This document shows positions 22,251-33,423 of a stretch of DNA of 64,000 nt, piece after piece (position 1 is the stretch's first letter; the number at the start of each line of letters is the position of its first letter). The DNA comes from Ailanthus altissimus. Taxonomy: Eukaryota > Streptophyta > Magnoliopsida > Sapindales > Simaroubaceae. The translations under genes and the position numbers were made by a program. The notes under the pieces are model-generated. The model was not told the DNA's origin. It saw only the letters and a list, made by a program, of their open reading frames with translations, and made no database searches. The stretch covers positions 10,466,501 to 10,530,500 of the forward strand of contig OX327710.1 of the NCBI GenBank assembly GCA_946807835.1, in the 5' to 3' direction.

Positions 22251-22840
22251 ATGCGAAGGCTCCTCCAGGTATACATCTATCTTTAATTTATGTTTCCTTT
22301 TCAGCTATATCTTTATCGAGGCATTCATCATCTGTATGATTCAATTTTGAGTAAAACTAATCAATTGAAACAAACTTTGAACCATTCTAAATAGTGTATT
22401 AGAAGTGAACTAGACCGAAACAACTATATTTTTAAAATTTTGTAAACTGAAATAAAGTTATTTACGCTGAAAACGGTAGCGGATTTGATTGGGGGAAAAG
22501 GCCAAAACCAAACTAAACTAAACTAATTTTTTAATAATTTATTTATTTTGTCAAAAGTCAAATATGCTAAGCTTAATTAATCAAAGAAAGCAAAATTTAC
22601 TTAATTTGCACCCTTTTGTAAAATACATTCAAAATCGAAATCACTAGTGCAAAATTCAACATAGCACCATGTGAAGCCACCCGACCCACCACACGATGAA
22701 AGTTTTTAATTTTTTATTAGAAAATTTTAATATTTTATTATTAAAATATTAACATTTCATCAACAAGAAAGAAGAAGGTACATTTTGCATACAATTTTTC
22801 AATGTTTTAAAACAAGTACATCCATTATATTTGTTCTTGA
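22251..22840. other. Intergenic region upstream of CRR2
   Basis: AT-rich, no reading frame or repeat recognised. It separates CRR2 from the truncated copia element. Confidence 0.5.
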
Positions 22841-22885
22841 TAAAACTACAATGAAGCATACAATTATCATATCTCGCTTATATCA

Positions 22886-25800
22886 TTATTTTAGATATTG
22901 TTTTAGTCTATATTGAGACTTATTTAACAAATAATCATGACTTCTTTTTTTGGGTTCTTTAAAATTTTGTAGTTGTGATATGTATATCTTTTCTTTAAGT
23001 TTATTGTGAAGATATCCAATTTTAACATCCATTTGCTTTAAATAGAAATCAAGATTTATAATCATGGCCAATAGAATCCTTATTGATGAGTATTTGACTA
23101 TTAAAAAAAAAAATCTCATAGAAATCAACCCCTTTTTTTAAGTAAAGTCTTATGAAATAAGTCTAGCCCTAAATCTTAAAGATTCAATACCTGAAATCCT
23201 ATAATTAATCTTGTAAATCCATTTGCATCCAACTAATCTCTTATTTTTAGGTTTAACCATCAATTTCTAATTTAATTCTTTTTTTAGAGAATTAATCTCT
23301 TCCTCTATAGCTTGCTACCACTTAACATTATTTACACTCCTCATGGCCTCTTTATGATTTAAGCTCATCATATTCCACAGTGTAAGCAATATTAAAGACA
23401 TAAGTTATCAAATCTGTATGAGTATACTTGATTGGTGGCTTAATTGTCCCTCTTTACCTGTTTCTAGCCAACGGGTACTCTTTAAGTTTTATCTCAAGAG
23501 TTCTAGTCTACTTTGGGGTAGTCCTAAAAGAACTGATTGGCGTCTGTTGTTCATCTCCAAGTACTGTCTCTCTGAAGTGCTGACATGAGTGCAAATCAAG
23601 TTCTAAATCATGTTGTACTATAATGCATTCGGTTTCTGGTGTTGAAACTATTGTTGGCACAAGTTTTGACTTCTTCATTTCTAAATTCGGATTGATCTCT
23701 AATAATGTTGACTCATTGAATGTCACATCTCTACTGATGATACTTTTTGGTGACTTAAGATCAATACACCAAACTTTCTATCCCTTAACACATTTTGGAT
23801 ATTTAATGAATATCCCCTTTAAGGCTCTAGGTTCTATTTTGCCTGATTTAATGTATACAAATACAGGGCAACCAAATACCCTCATGTAATCATACTTCAG
23901 AGTGTTGTCTGGCTATTTTTCTTTTAGAGTCATAAAACTAATTGTTGAAAATAAACTCTTATTAATCAAGGAGGATGTTGTGACTATTGTCTCACTCCAA
24001 AAAGCTTTAGGCAACCCTGCATTGGTTAGCATATATCTTACCCTCTCAAATAAGGTTCTATTCATCCTTTTCACAATACCATTATATTATGGTGTTGATT
24101 TCACTGTTTTATGTCTTACAATTCTATATTTAGCACAAAATCTATCAAATTCAGTATTACATAACTCAAGAGCATTGCCAGTTTTAAGTCTCTTGATTTT
24201 CTTACCAATTTGATTTTTAACAAGTGCTTTTCAAGTTTTAAACATCTCAAAAATCTTTTCTTTACTTTTCAACACATAAATCCACAACTTTCTTGAATAA
24301 TTATCTATAAATTTCATAAAGAACTTAGCACCACCATGAGTAACAATTTAAGCACACTTTCAAAGATCTAAATGTATATAAACAATATTACCTTTGGTGT
24401 TGTATTTTCCAATGTTAAACTTAACTTTATAAGCTTTTTCAAGCATATAATATTAGCAAAACCCCATTGGTTGAATCTTTTTCTTACAAAATATTGAAAA
24501 ACAATGCTTATGTGCCATTATAATATACAGAAATTTTTTCATAATAATCCTTAATACATAATTATATAGTAATCATAACTTTTTAGACATTGTAAATCTA
24601 AAAAAGTTTAGATATGATATAAAGAAGTTTAAGTCAGCACTAAGAGTTAGCATTCTAAGGAGTTAGAACCTTGTCTGAAACAGGGACAAAGACTCGAGAA
24701 TACTATAATAATGACGTAGTTACAAAGAGTTACAAATAGTGCTAAAAATGTCATTGCGTAATGTGTTCTCAAAAATATTATTTTTGATCCATAGTTACCA
24801 ACATAGGTCAATCGATATTCCTTCTGGATTAGTATATGTCTATATATGAATTATTCATATGGTTAAGTCTTAGCAGACTATAGATTTAGCGGAAGTCCAT
24901 ATAGGCATACAGGTATTTAGTAAGGACTAGGTACTAAACAGACTCACGAAGACCTCCAATAAACATCATATGAAGCCGTCAATGGAGGATATTCTCGAAT
25001 TGAGTGGTATTTATGATCCTTTGACTTAAGCACCACTGTGGGCTTGTGAGTGATCCACCATACTTTGGTTCTACGCATATTAGAGACTTTCATGGTCTGA
25101 CCACTGGGTATCGTTAGGTATAGTCTGATGCTCATGGAGTTTGACGTACGTAGATATGATATCTGTCAGTTCATATGGGTGAGTTGTATATCTTAATGCT
25201 CCGATATTGTATTTTAAAAAGTCTTGTAATCATAAGAATAAACCTCAAAAAAGATTTTTTTTTCGTAGGGTTAAACAATATCGTAAATGAATTTTTAAAT
25301 ATTGTTTACGAAAATACAAATCTGGAGATAAGTTCATGGTTGAGCAGATAGAGTTTTGACGGTCATAATTTATATCTCTGTTCTTCAAAGGACATAGGTG
25401 GTAGAGAAATTATACGAATATATTTTAACCTCAACTTATATGGTTCAACAGATTATTCTGTAATATTCGTAACATGAGTGTGGGAGCGTCGTTCATGAAC
25501 TTACAGAAGTATTTTGTAAGATAACCGGGTGTGAACCTAAAGAATCTCACAATGTGAAGTGTACTCGTTGAGCACTAGGGCAGAGGGACGGATCGAACAA
25601 ATCAATCTGTGAAGGTTTCGAAAAGCATGATACATTTTAGGACCTCTTTGAAAAGTGAAAAACATAGTTTGTAAATATTACAAATATATCTTAATTGCTT
25701 GGAAAATTAATATGCATACATGGCATCCATGCATGACCATTTGTGTGACAAATAGTAGGATGCATAGAGTTGCATATGACAAATGTCACACATACAAAAA

Positions 25801-27690
25801 GTTTGTATGGATAACATAAGTGACATTTGTCACTCATGCATTAGCTTACATGGTAAAAGATTTTTCACACAATAGACATATATCCATATGGAAGTCTTAG
25901 TCTAAATAAAACAAATAAAAAGAGTTTCATTTATAGAGATTTCAATTGTTGAGAACAAAAATTCTTGCAAAGCGTTTGAGAGAAAATGAGTTACATTTTA
26001 ATCCCTAAACACAATTCTTAAGCATATAATTCTAGAACTAGTTCAAGTATTGAACTTAGTTTAACTCTTGCACGAAATAGACAATAAAAACTACCATTCT
26101 AACTACTCTAATCATACCAAATGTTAGAGTCTAGAATTATTCAATGAAGGACTTCATTGTGAGCTCAAATGCTATATTGTTTAACAATCTTCACCGAATC
26201 GTCAATAAGGGTATGTATTCAATTTCTATATTATTTTTTATTCAGTTATAATGTGTATATGTTGATTATTTTGTTTTAATTTATTTCACTGCATAATGTA
26301 TGTTAGATATGTATTTGAAATTTTTTAACATGTACACAATCACATGCATAACTCTTTAATACATTAACACAAAATATATCCTGACATATAGTTCCTTGAG
26401 ACCTCTTTTACTTAGGTGAGCTAACCTTGTATGCCATAACTTAGTCTGCATATTCTCACATCAACAGAAATATATGCAGAACCAATAATAGCCTCTCCAA
26501 GCAACACATACAACCCATTGTATTTTTTACCCTTCATTACTATAATAGAATCTTTAATTACTTTAAGTATGCCTTTTTCAGCTATAAAATGAGTAACCAT
26601 GTTGATCTAGTATTCTAAGAGAGACTAAATTCCTTTTAAAGTCACGAATATGTCTAACATTTAGTAACTCTCTAACATTTTTATAATACAATTTCAATTT
26701 TATACTACTAATATCAATGACTTGACAAGTCATATCATTTTTCATTAATACTTTTTCACAATTAATGGACTGATAATTGGTAAATTAAGCTCTATTAGGA
26801 CATATATAGAATGTAACTAGAATCAAGTATTTATTCACTAGTATTTATTCATTAGTATTTTTCTTATTTGAAGCTATAAATATTTCTAATTTTATAGTCT
26901 TCTTCATTGGCTATTGTAGCAACAGCTTCCTTTGATTTCTTGTCTTTCAACTTGACCTTCCTTTTTAGAAAATCCCTTTTGAAATACCCATCTTTCTTGT
27001 AAAAGTAGCACTTCTTGATTTTTTTCCTTGAATTTGAACTTAAATGACTCATTTTTTTTATTTGTCTATTTTGAACCCTTCTTCTTGTAATAAAACCTTT
27101 TATGAAATTAGGTTCTAATCTTTTTTCCATCTTTTTTAGTTTAAAGATGCTTTAACATCAATTATTATTAAAGACTCCCTACCATAGAGAAGTGTATTAA
27201 CAAAATATTCATAACTTGCTAGAAGAAAATTCAACAAAATTATAACCTTATCTTTATCATCAACTGTCTCAAGATTAATGTTCCTTCACCCATTGATAAT
27301 TGATAATTTTATTGAAAGTATCAATATGATCCTTAATTAATGCTCCTTCAACCGTTGACAATTGATACAACTTCTTTTTGAAATATAATCAATTTGTAAG
27401 AGATTTTATCATGTACAAATTATCAAATTTCTTCTATAAACCAATTGTAGTCTTCTCTAGCAACTTTTCTCAAAATTTCGTCACTTAATAATAGAACAAT
27501 TGTAATATCTAGGTCGATTTTAGATGTCTTAGGCTTCTTTTTAATACTAGTTGTAACTAGAGTTTCTTCAAAAGCTGAATGAAGCTCTTTACTCTCTAAT
27601 AAAATCATCACCTTAACCTTTCATAGATTAAAATCATTTTGCTCATTAAATTTCTCAACTTCATATTTGTAAGATGACATTATCAATAAC
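22886..27690 (-). pseudogene. Degenerate copia gag-pol (incomplete)
   Basis: Minus-strand pieces include gag near 27680-27423 (KYEVEKFN-type start, then MMILLESKELHSAFEETL), and a CYFYKKDGYFKRDF zinc-knuckle relic near 27030 in which the His is Tyr and the last Cys is Phe. Pre-integrase sequence (TKLWHTRLAHLS) lies near 26410. Integrase sequence runs from about 24490 to 23700. Reverse transcriptase (KQMDVKIGYLHNKLKEKIYI) lies near 23040 and stops at YRLKQ (about 22890), before the YVDD catalytic motif. Many stops occur in between. Confidence 0.75.
24495..26369 (+). mobile_element. Non-coding ~1.9-kb DNA element, copy B, inserted in copia
   Basis: Homologous along its length to the minus strand of 15907-17988. 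It interrupts the copia pre-integrase region and is flanked by CAAAATAT at 24487-24494 and 26370-26377; a preceding A on both sides makes this 8 or 9 bp. It starts TGAAAAACAATGC, where copy A has TAGGGTCGGTGC, a difference mostly of G-to-A type, and ends near cattaaca. No credible reading frame is present. The insertion inside copia shows it moved as a unit after the copia element. Confidence 0.68.
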
Positions 27691-28486
27691 AACCAACCAA
27701 ATAGCTTTGATACTAATTTGTTGATGCAGAAATAAACGCCGCACAAGATAATGAAATTGCATAATTAAAAGATTAATCAACAAGAATAAAGAACACAAAA
27801 AATAAACTCACTAAGAACACATAGGATTTACATGATTTAACAATGAGATAAGTAATAATGGACGCCTTTAATTTAGCATAAGTGCCTAAAATGCTTCTTT
27901 ATTTTCAAAAATACATTAAAGACTCTCATCCGTTAATGTTTACTATTTCTTTTAACAAAATCTATTTTCAACAGCCTAAAATTATGATTTTGCTCATGTA
28001 TTACTACACGTACATTTAATAAAATATTTAATTAGTTGAAAAAAGTCTATTTTATCTTTATTTATTTACAAAAAATCAAAAATACCCCCACCTCTTTCTT
28101 CAATCTCTATTCTTCTTTCTCCAAAGAAAAAAACTTTATATCCTCCTTAGATTCACTCGTCCCCTCCAAAGAGATGAATATCTAATAAATAAAGACCATG
28201 CATGTTAGATTTGCAATAAGATACATATTTTGATCTATCTTTTTTGGCAATATTGCATTGCCGCATCTTTTCCCATAAATAAGCAAGCTCCTAAAAAAAA
28301 ATTTAAAAAAAAAAAAAAAAAGGCATGCCTTAATCACCAAAAACTCATTGTGTCAGCTTCTCTACATGTTTCAATCAACTCCAACACAAAATACTGAACT
28401 TTATGGCTCAATTGCTTTTACCACTAATGCACCGAGGCTTCAACTCTAATTAAGAAGAAAATAAACAAAAATTGGGCAAAACATAC

Positions 28487-28540
28487 TTGTTTCAAATTAT
28501 AATGCCACTTCCTCTTCTTCTTCCTGGCCTCTACCAATTC
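28487..28540 (-). pseudogene. Exon-like segment inside the TIR element (ii)
   Basis: On the minus strand a ggcag acceptor, an in-frame 54-base segment reading ELVEARKKKRKWHYNLKQ, and a gtatgt donor occur in order. This is an ideal small plant exon, very basic in composition. The source gene is not recognised. Confidence 0.4.
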
Positions 28541-28811
28541 CTGCCATAAAGGCAGAAATAAAAAATATAAGAAATGTAACACTAGATGTCGGCTCAATTG
28601 AACACGTATAAATCTCTCAAACAAACACTTTAAGATTGAAATAAGAAAAATCAAAATTGATCTCTGAACAAGAGTAAAGCAAAAAAAAAAAAAATGTAAT
28701 ATGATACAAACTAATTGTAAAACTGAAAAATTCATAATAAATGCTTACTTCCAGCAATAAGAACAAATATAAAAACAAAAAAGTTTTACCAAAAAAAGTT
28801 ATAAAAAAAAC

Positions 28812-28895
28812 CTTAGCATGAAGACGATGCTCTCATTTGTTAACGGTTGTTTCTTCTTTTTATTACCATCTGACTTCTCAAACTTGGGATGGCTT
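28812..28895 (-). pseudogene. Exon-like segment inside the TIR element (i)
   Basis: Minus-strand reading HPKFEKSDGNKKKKQPLTNE and then SIVFMLR ends at an aag|gttttt donor-like site. It is hydrophilic and lysine-rich like segment ii and lies upstream of it in the same orientation. Its 5' edge is not defined. Confidence 0.35.
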
Positions 28896-29650
28896 TTGTT
28901 TTTGTTTTGCAAGATTAAAATTGAAAGGGACGAGTAACCTTGAGGAGGATAAAATGAATTTTTTTTTTAGAGAGAAGAATAGGGATTAAAGAAGGAAGCG
29001 AGAATATTTTTAGTTTTTCATAAATAAATAAGGATAAAATGGACTTTTTTAATTAATAAAATATTTTGTTAAATACAGTGTAACGATACAAAGGAAAATT
29101 CGTAATTTTGAGCTGTTAAAAAATATTATGTCAAAAGAAACAATAAATAATAACGAACGAAGGTCTTTAAAATATTTTTAAAAATAATTTAGTGTTTAAA
29201 GCACTTAAGCTAAATTAAAGAGGTCCATCAATACCTCTCTCTTTACCAATTTACTTATGTTTATAGTGATTAAGATTTGAGTTTATTTTATTAATTAGCG
29301 ATTACAAGAAATACTCTAAAGATTACAAGGAACATACAATAACAGTAGCAATTTGAAGCTAAAAGAGTCAATCATACAACTCTCTTACAATCCTAAAATA
29401 AAAGGGTATATTTATATCAAAGGCCCAACATCGCTTTGTTGGCAAAATTCAAAGTAGTGCTGCCGACACTGACATGTCCAAGGCATATCGCCGCAATGCT
29501 AAAGGTTCTGGATTGATACCTTAGTGTTGAGAGAGCAGCGTCGTGGCACCCTATTCATGAAATTCCCTTGTATTGTGGCTTTCGGCTTCAATCTTAAACG
29601 CTATCTATCTGAAAGATTCTTAACTCCATGTCATCTCTCTATTAATCTCA

Positions 29651-30499
29651 ATTCAAAGCCATACTAATCCATAGTTTAAATCACCAATTCAACAATGAAA
29701 TATTTTCTTTTAAAAAAAATACTGATCGAGAAAGTACAAAAGATATTTCTATCCGAGCTTTTGATGTAGATTTACAAGTAACTTGTTTTCAATCACAATG
29801 TATATTTTTTCATGACCTTTATTACGGTATTGATTTGATTATATCATCGACTAACATCTTTACCATTATTGTTTTATAAACATGGAACATTTATCAGAGA
29901 ACAGCAGCCCCGCCCCGTAACATTTCAACATAAAATTTACGGCAGTGACCATAATTTCGTTGAGAAACTATTAGTCTTGAAAAAAAACTAATGACAATAC
30001 TAAATGCCATTTTAATATATGTCCTGAATTTATAAGAAACATAAATTTCTTAAAGGAAATGGTGATCGATAAAGATAAAATTATAATTGAAACCATTATT
30101 AATAATTAAATAAAATTATGAACAATAAATTTAATTTTCAGCACTTTATTAAAATTTCAACTCAAATAAAAGAGAATACTACTCTTAAAAAAATAAATAA
30201 ACAGTAGCATTTAAGCAATAAACAAACTCATGATCCACTTTAAGGCCAATAGAGAATAATATATGTAAAACAATATCATACCAGCACTGAAAATTACAAT
30301 AATAAGTCCAAATAGAATTTAACAAAGACATATTATTATACAAACTTAAGTACATACCATGCATTAACTTTATGCTAAGACGCAAACCAAGATTTTTCTA
30401 TAATTTTAACACATTAAATCACACAAATAACACATCTTTATTGCACCAAACATAGCGTAGATGACTAGCCTCACTTGATCGGTACCCGGATCCAACTTC
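29651..30499. other. AT-rich intergenic
   Basis: No convincing gene. The last ~80 bases adjoin the Gly-rich exon on the minus strand and could be its 3' UTR. Confidence 0.45.
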
Positions 30500-30788
30500 C
30501 TAGCCGTATTCGGTAACTGAATTCACTGTAGTGGACACTGATCCGCCACTCTTACTCGATCCATACCCGGAACCCTGACCATAACCCGATTGAATCTTAG
30601 TTCCTGAACCTTTAACCAACTCAGCGGCAGCATCACCAATTGGATTCACTGTTCCAGTAACAACTGATTCCACAGCATTAGTAATTGATCCAGACCCAAA
30701 GCCTGAACCGTATCCATACCCGGAACCCGACCCGTAGCCTGAACCGGTTTGACTGTCACTTCGGTTTGTAGTGATGAACCCTTGATCC
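30500..30788 (-). CDS. Orphan exon for a Gly/Ser/Tyr-rich protein
   Basis: A minus-strand exon begins after a taaatag acceptor at about 30788 and stays open for 95 codons to a TAG at 30500. It reads DQGFITTNRSDSQTGSGYGS, has alternating GSGYG/GYGSGFGSGS repeats, a central non-repetitive part (ITNAVESVVTGTVNPIGDAA, AELVKGSGTKIQ), a second SGYGQGSGYG block, and ends VSTTVNSVTEYG. Codon use is clean and GC-richer than the surroundings. No upstream exon or start codon is evident in the next kilobase, so it may be a 3' fragment of a lost gene or have a distant first exon. The repeats are low-complexity, so a family cannot be inferred. Confidence 0.4.
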
Positions 30789-30849
30789 CTATTTAAAGGC
30801 AAAGTTAATAAATAATAGCCACTTTGGCCTGGCAATATTATGATCACAT

Positions 30850-32100
30850 TTGTAATAAGAAAAGATATGGAATTGTGGATTTAAATTCTTTTGAAATTGT
30901 TGGCAAATGCTACATTTGGGTCCAATGGGGCCATTCTTCTTTTCCTCTAAAACATTTTTTATTTGTTCAATTTTATCAAATGTTTGTATTCGTTCCAAAT
31001 GTTTATAAATGTTTTTGGTATCATCAAAACATACATAACATTAGTAATACTTACAAATGCTTTTCTTTTTTTTTTAATCATCGTTTAAGTATTTTTTTTA
31101 ATGAAAAAGAAGAATATTTGAATTCAAAATTTTTATTTTAACGGAAGAATGCATTGTAAGTTCTTTATCATTAAATTATTTTAAAAAGTGTAAAATTATT
31201 TTTTAAAAAAAACTTTTTTTTATTTGAATAAATTTATTTTTAGAATTATTTTAAATAAAAAAATTCTTTGCTCGAAAAATAATAGTGTTGAAGCACTTTA
31301 AGAGATCATTTTTATAAACACTTTATATATAATTATTTTCAGCATGAATTTTATATATTTTAGAACACGTACACAACTTAAACAATGTTGTATAACTTTA
31401 AAAAAATGATACATTTTTTAGTTATACAGTTTAAAATATATATAGAATTTTTTGAGATTGTATACATATGTTAAATTTTTTAATGCATTGCTGAATTTCA
31501 ATGATTGGTTGCTATTTGTTCTTAAGTCTCCTACTTTATTAGACATATTTGCTTTTATTTATAAATATTTCGACCACCAATTATATTGTTGTTTGGTGCT
31601 GAGTATGGACCCAAATTTCACCACTGTCACAATTAACGTGTATTCACTAATATTATTTCTGTTATTTTGATGAAATGGGAAAACAAAATTAATTGGTTAT
31701 TAATATTTAAGGTTATTTGTGAGTTTTTCAAACTAAAAATTAAAATTAATGGCCAATAATTCATAAATCAATATAATAAAGGTAATTTGTTGTAAATAGC
31801 CAATTTGTTGGGGTATTTTCTTATTTAGCCAATTTTAACTTTTTTCTTTTTGAGCCAAATAATTTAAAAGTGGATAAAAATACCATGTTAAGTGTTTTTA
31901 CAATTTTAATAATATGCATTGAACAGAACCCATTACAGTAATTAATTTTTTAATTTTATTTCATTTTATTTAATAATTAATTTTATTCATCTGAAGAAAT
32001 GGTTCTTCTGAACAACGAGCTTTAAATTTATTAAAAGATGAATCGAACTTTAGGTCTCGTTTGGACTAAATCAGTAAATATACACTTGAATTTTTTATTT
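30850..32100. other. AT-rich intergenic
   Basis: Long A/T runs, no gene recognised. Short open frames here lack coding character. Confidence 0.5.
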
Positions 32101-32109
32101 TTTGCAAAT

Positions 32110-32815
32110 TATAGAGGAGGGGCCTACAATAACAATATACGCAGAAGCTCAAAGACCATCTCGCAGGGGTGGGTTCTGACGAAAACGCTCTGATACTTAA
32201 GTCAGAAAATAATTTGTTTTCCGTTCTCTCAATATATAAAAAATGACAAGTTAAGGAGTGAAATTTTCTCTTTCACCGCCAGGGGGTACCTTTTTTTTTC
32301 TTTCTCTCTTTTCTTTTGGGAAATTTTTAATCATCCCCACCACCGTGTTTTCTCTTTTTCCTTATATAGTAATGGCTTTTTTAGGGATTTTTTTGGACTT
32401 TTCTCTGTAGTATTTTTATCTTGCGCTAGATATTTCCTGTTGTACCTCTGACACACGCCAGACACTTTCGTACTGCCTCCTTGATATGTGTTGAATATCT
32501 TTTCACAGATTATATCTTCGTTCTTACCCCATGTCAGATGTCACTTCTGATGTGTCAAACATATTCTTTAGATTCGTCTCCGTTGGCATTTTTAGTTTAA
32601 ATGAGGCTTGTTTTGGTCGGCCTAGGTCGGTACCTGTTCGGCTGTAGTCGCGGTAGGGTCAGCATATGCCGAACAAGTTTCATCATTAGCCAGCTAAATT
32701 TTCCGTATCCGAACTTGTTTTGTTGTTTTCACGGGTTTAGGCCTATTGGCCATCATTCTTAGGCCTGCCTTGAGCTTTGCTGAGAAAGGGGGGGGAATAA
32801 GGGCCTGTTAGTTTT
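32110..32815 (+). repeat. Probable LTR fragment (gypsy-like)
   Basis: A purine tract (agaggagggg) at about 32114 is followed by LTR-type sequence: gaaaacgctctgatactta-type sequence around 32180-32205, a ttatatagtaatgg TATA-like site near 32362, and a GC-richer tail (tcggcctaggtcggtacc). No coding part adjoins it. Orientation and class are inferred from the purine tract and composition. Confidence 0.3.
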
Positions 32816-32869
32816 TAGTTTTGATATTTCAGAATTGAAAATTTTATTCTAATCTGGTCTGGTCAGTCC

Positions 32870-33080
32870 GCATTGCTAATTTTATTTTATTATATATGAC
32901 ATATTAATTTATATTATTTATTAAAAGTTATATTTATATTTTATATAAATTAACAAATAATAAAATTAAATTAAATAAATATAATTTTAATAAATAAATA
33001 CAAACATAAATTTAGATAAATATAAATATATTTTTAATAAATATTTTAAATAATAAAAATAAATGTAGCAATTATATTAA
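32870..33080. other. Extremely AT-rich stretch
   Basis: About 210 bases of near-pure A/T with taaataaat/aatataaat repeats. No coding potential. Confidence 0.5.
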
Positions 33081-33094
33081 AATATAGGGGGTAA

Positions 33095-33245
33095 TAATCG
33101 CCCCCTTATTTAAGGGGCAATTATTGCTCCTTAATTAGGGGGCTATATCGTACCCATATGAGTGCGATATTTTTATTGTGTTTACATGTAGGCGTGATAT
33201 TTTTATATGTGCAAAAATATATTTTTACATGTAAGCGTGATATCA
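33095..33245. repeat. Palindromic and direct short repeats
   Basis: Inverted pair cgcccccttatttaagggg followed by ttaattagggggc can fold into a hairpin. A second motif, acatgtaggcgtgatatttt, recurs about 50 bases later as acatgtaagcgtgatat. Function unknown; could be a degenerate MITE. Confidence 0.4.
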
Positions 33246-33423
33246 TTCTTGTCTTTAGAACACTTCACACATAGAGCACTCATTTTTTGAAATAAATTTT
33301 GACTTAAGCATTAGTATCTTTTTTTGTTAGAAGACGATGCTCTCTAAATAAATTCGCAAAAATATTCAATAGTAATAGATCAATTCATGAAATTTCAAAC
33401 TTTAAAAATTTTCAGTTATGATA

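Larger units (their letters stand above)
27858..29228. mobile_element. TIR element with exon-like inserts (Pack-type candidate)
   Basis: Left (27858 to about 28085) and right (about 29010 to 29228) ends are inverted repeats of roughly 220 bp, both starting ATGGAC and sharing TTTAATTTAGC, ttaatgtttacta-like and aaaatattt-like blocks at perhaps 80% identity. The internal 0.9 kb is unlike the ends and contains exon-shaped segments on the minus strand (see next entries). Long TIRs with captured gene pieces suggest a Mutator-like Pack-MULE. No clear 9-bp target duplication is visible (only AATA at 27854-27857 and 29230-29233), so the superfamily is uncertain. The element sits in the LTR of the truncated copia. 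Confidence 0.55.
22850..29650 (-). mobile_element. 3'-truncated copia element with two nested insertions
   Basis: Minus-strand copia remnant. The 5' LTR runs from 29650 to 27719 (plus-strand start tgttgatgcag, end attaatctca) and is split by the TIR element at 27858-29228; without that insert it is about 561 bp. A degenerate primer-binding site (TTAGTATCAAAGC) lies beside it. Gag, zinc knuckle, pre-integrase, integrase and the start of reverse transcriptase follow down to about 22886. The rest of reverse transcriptase, RNase H and the 3' LTR are missing. The 2-kb element copy B interrupts the pre-integrase/integrase part. The left edge is approximate. Confidence 0.78.
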
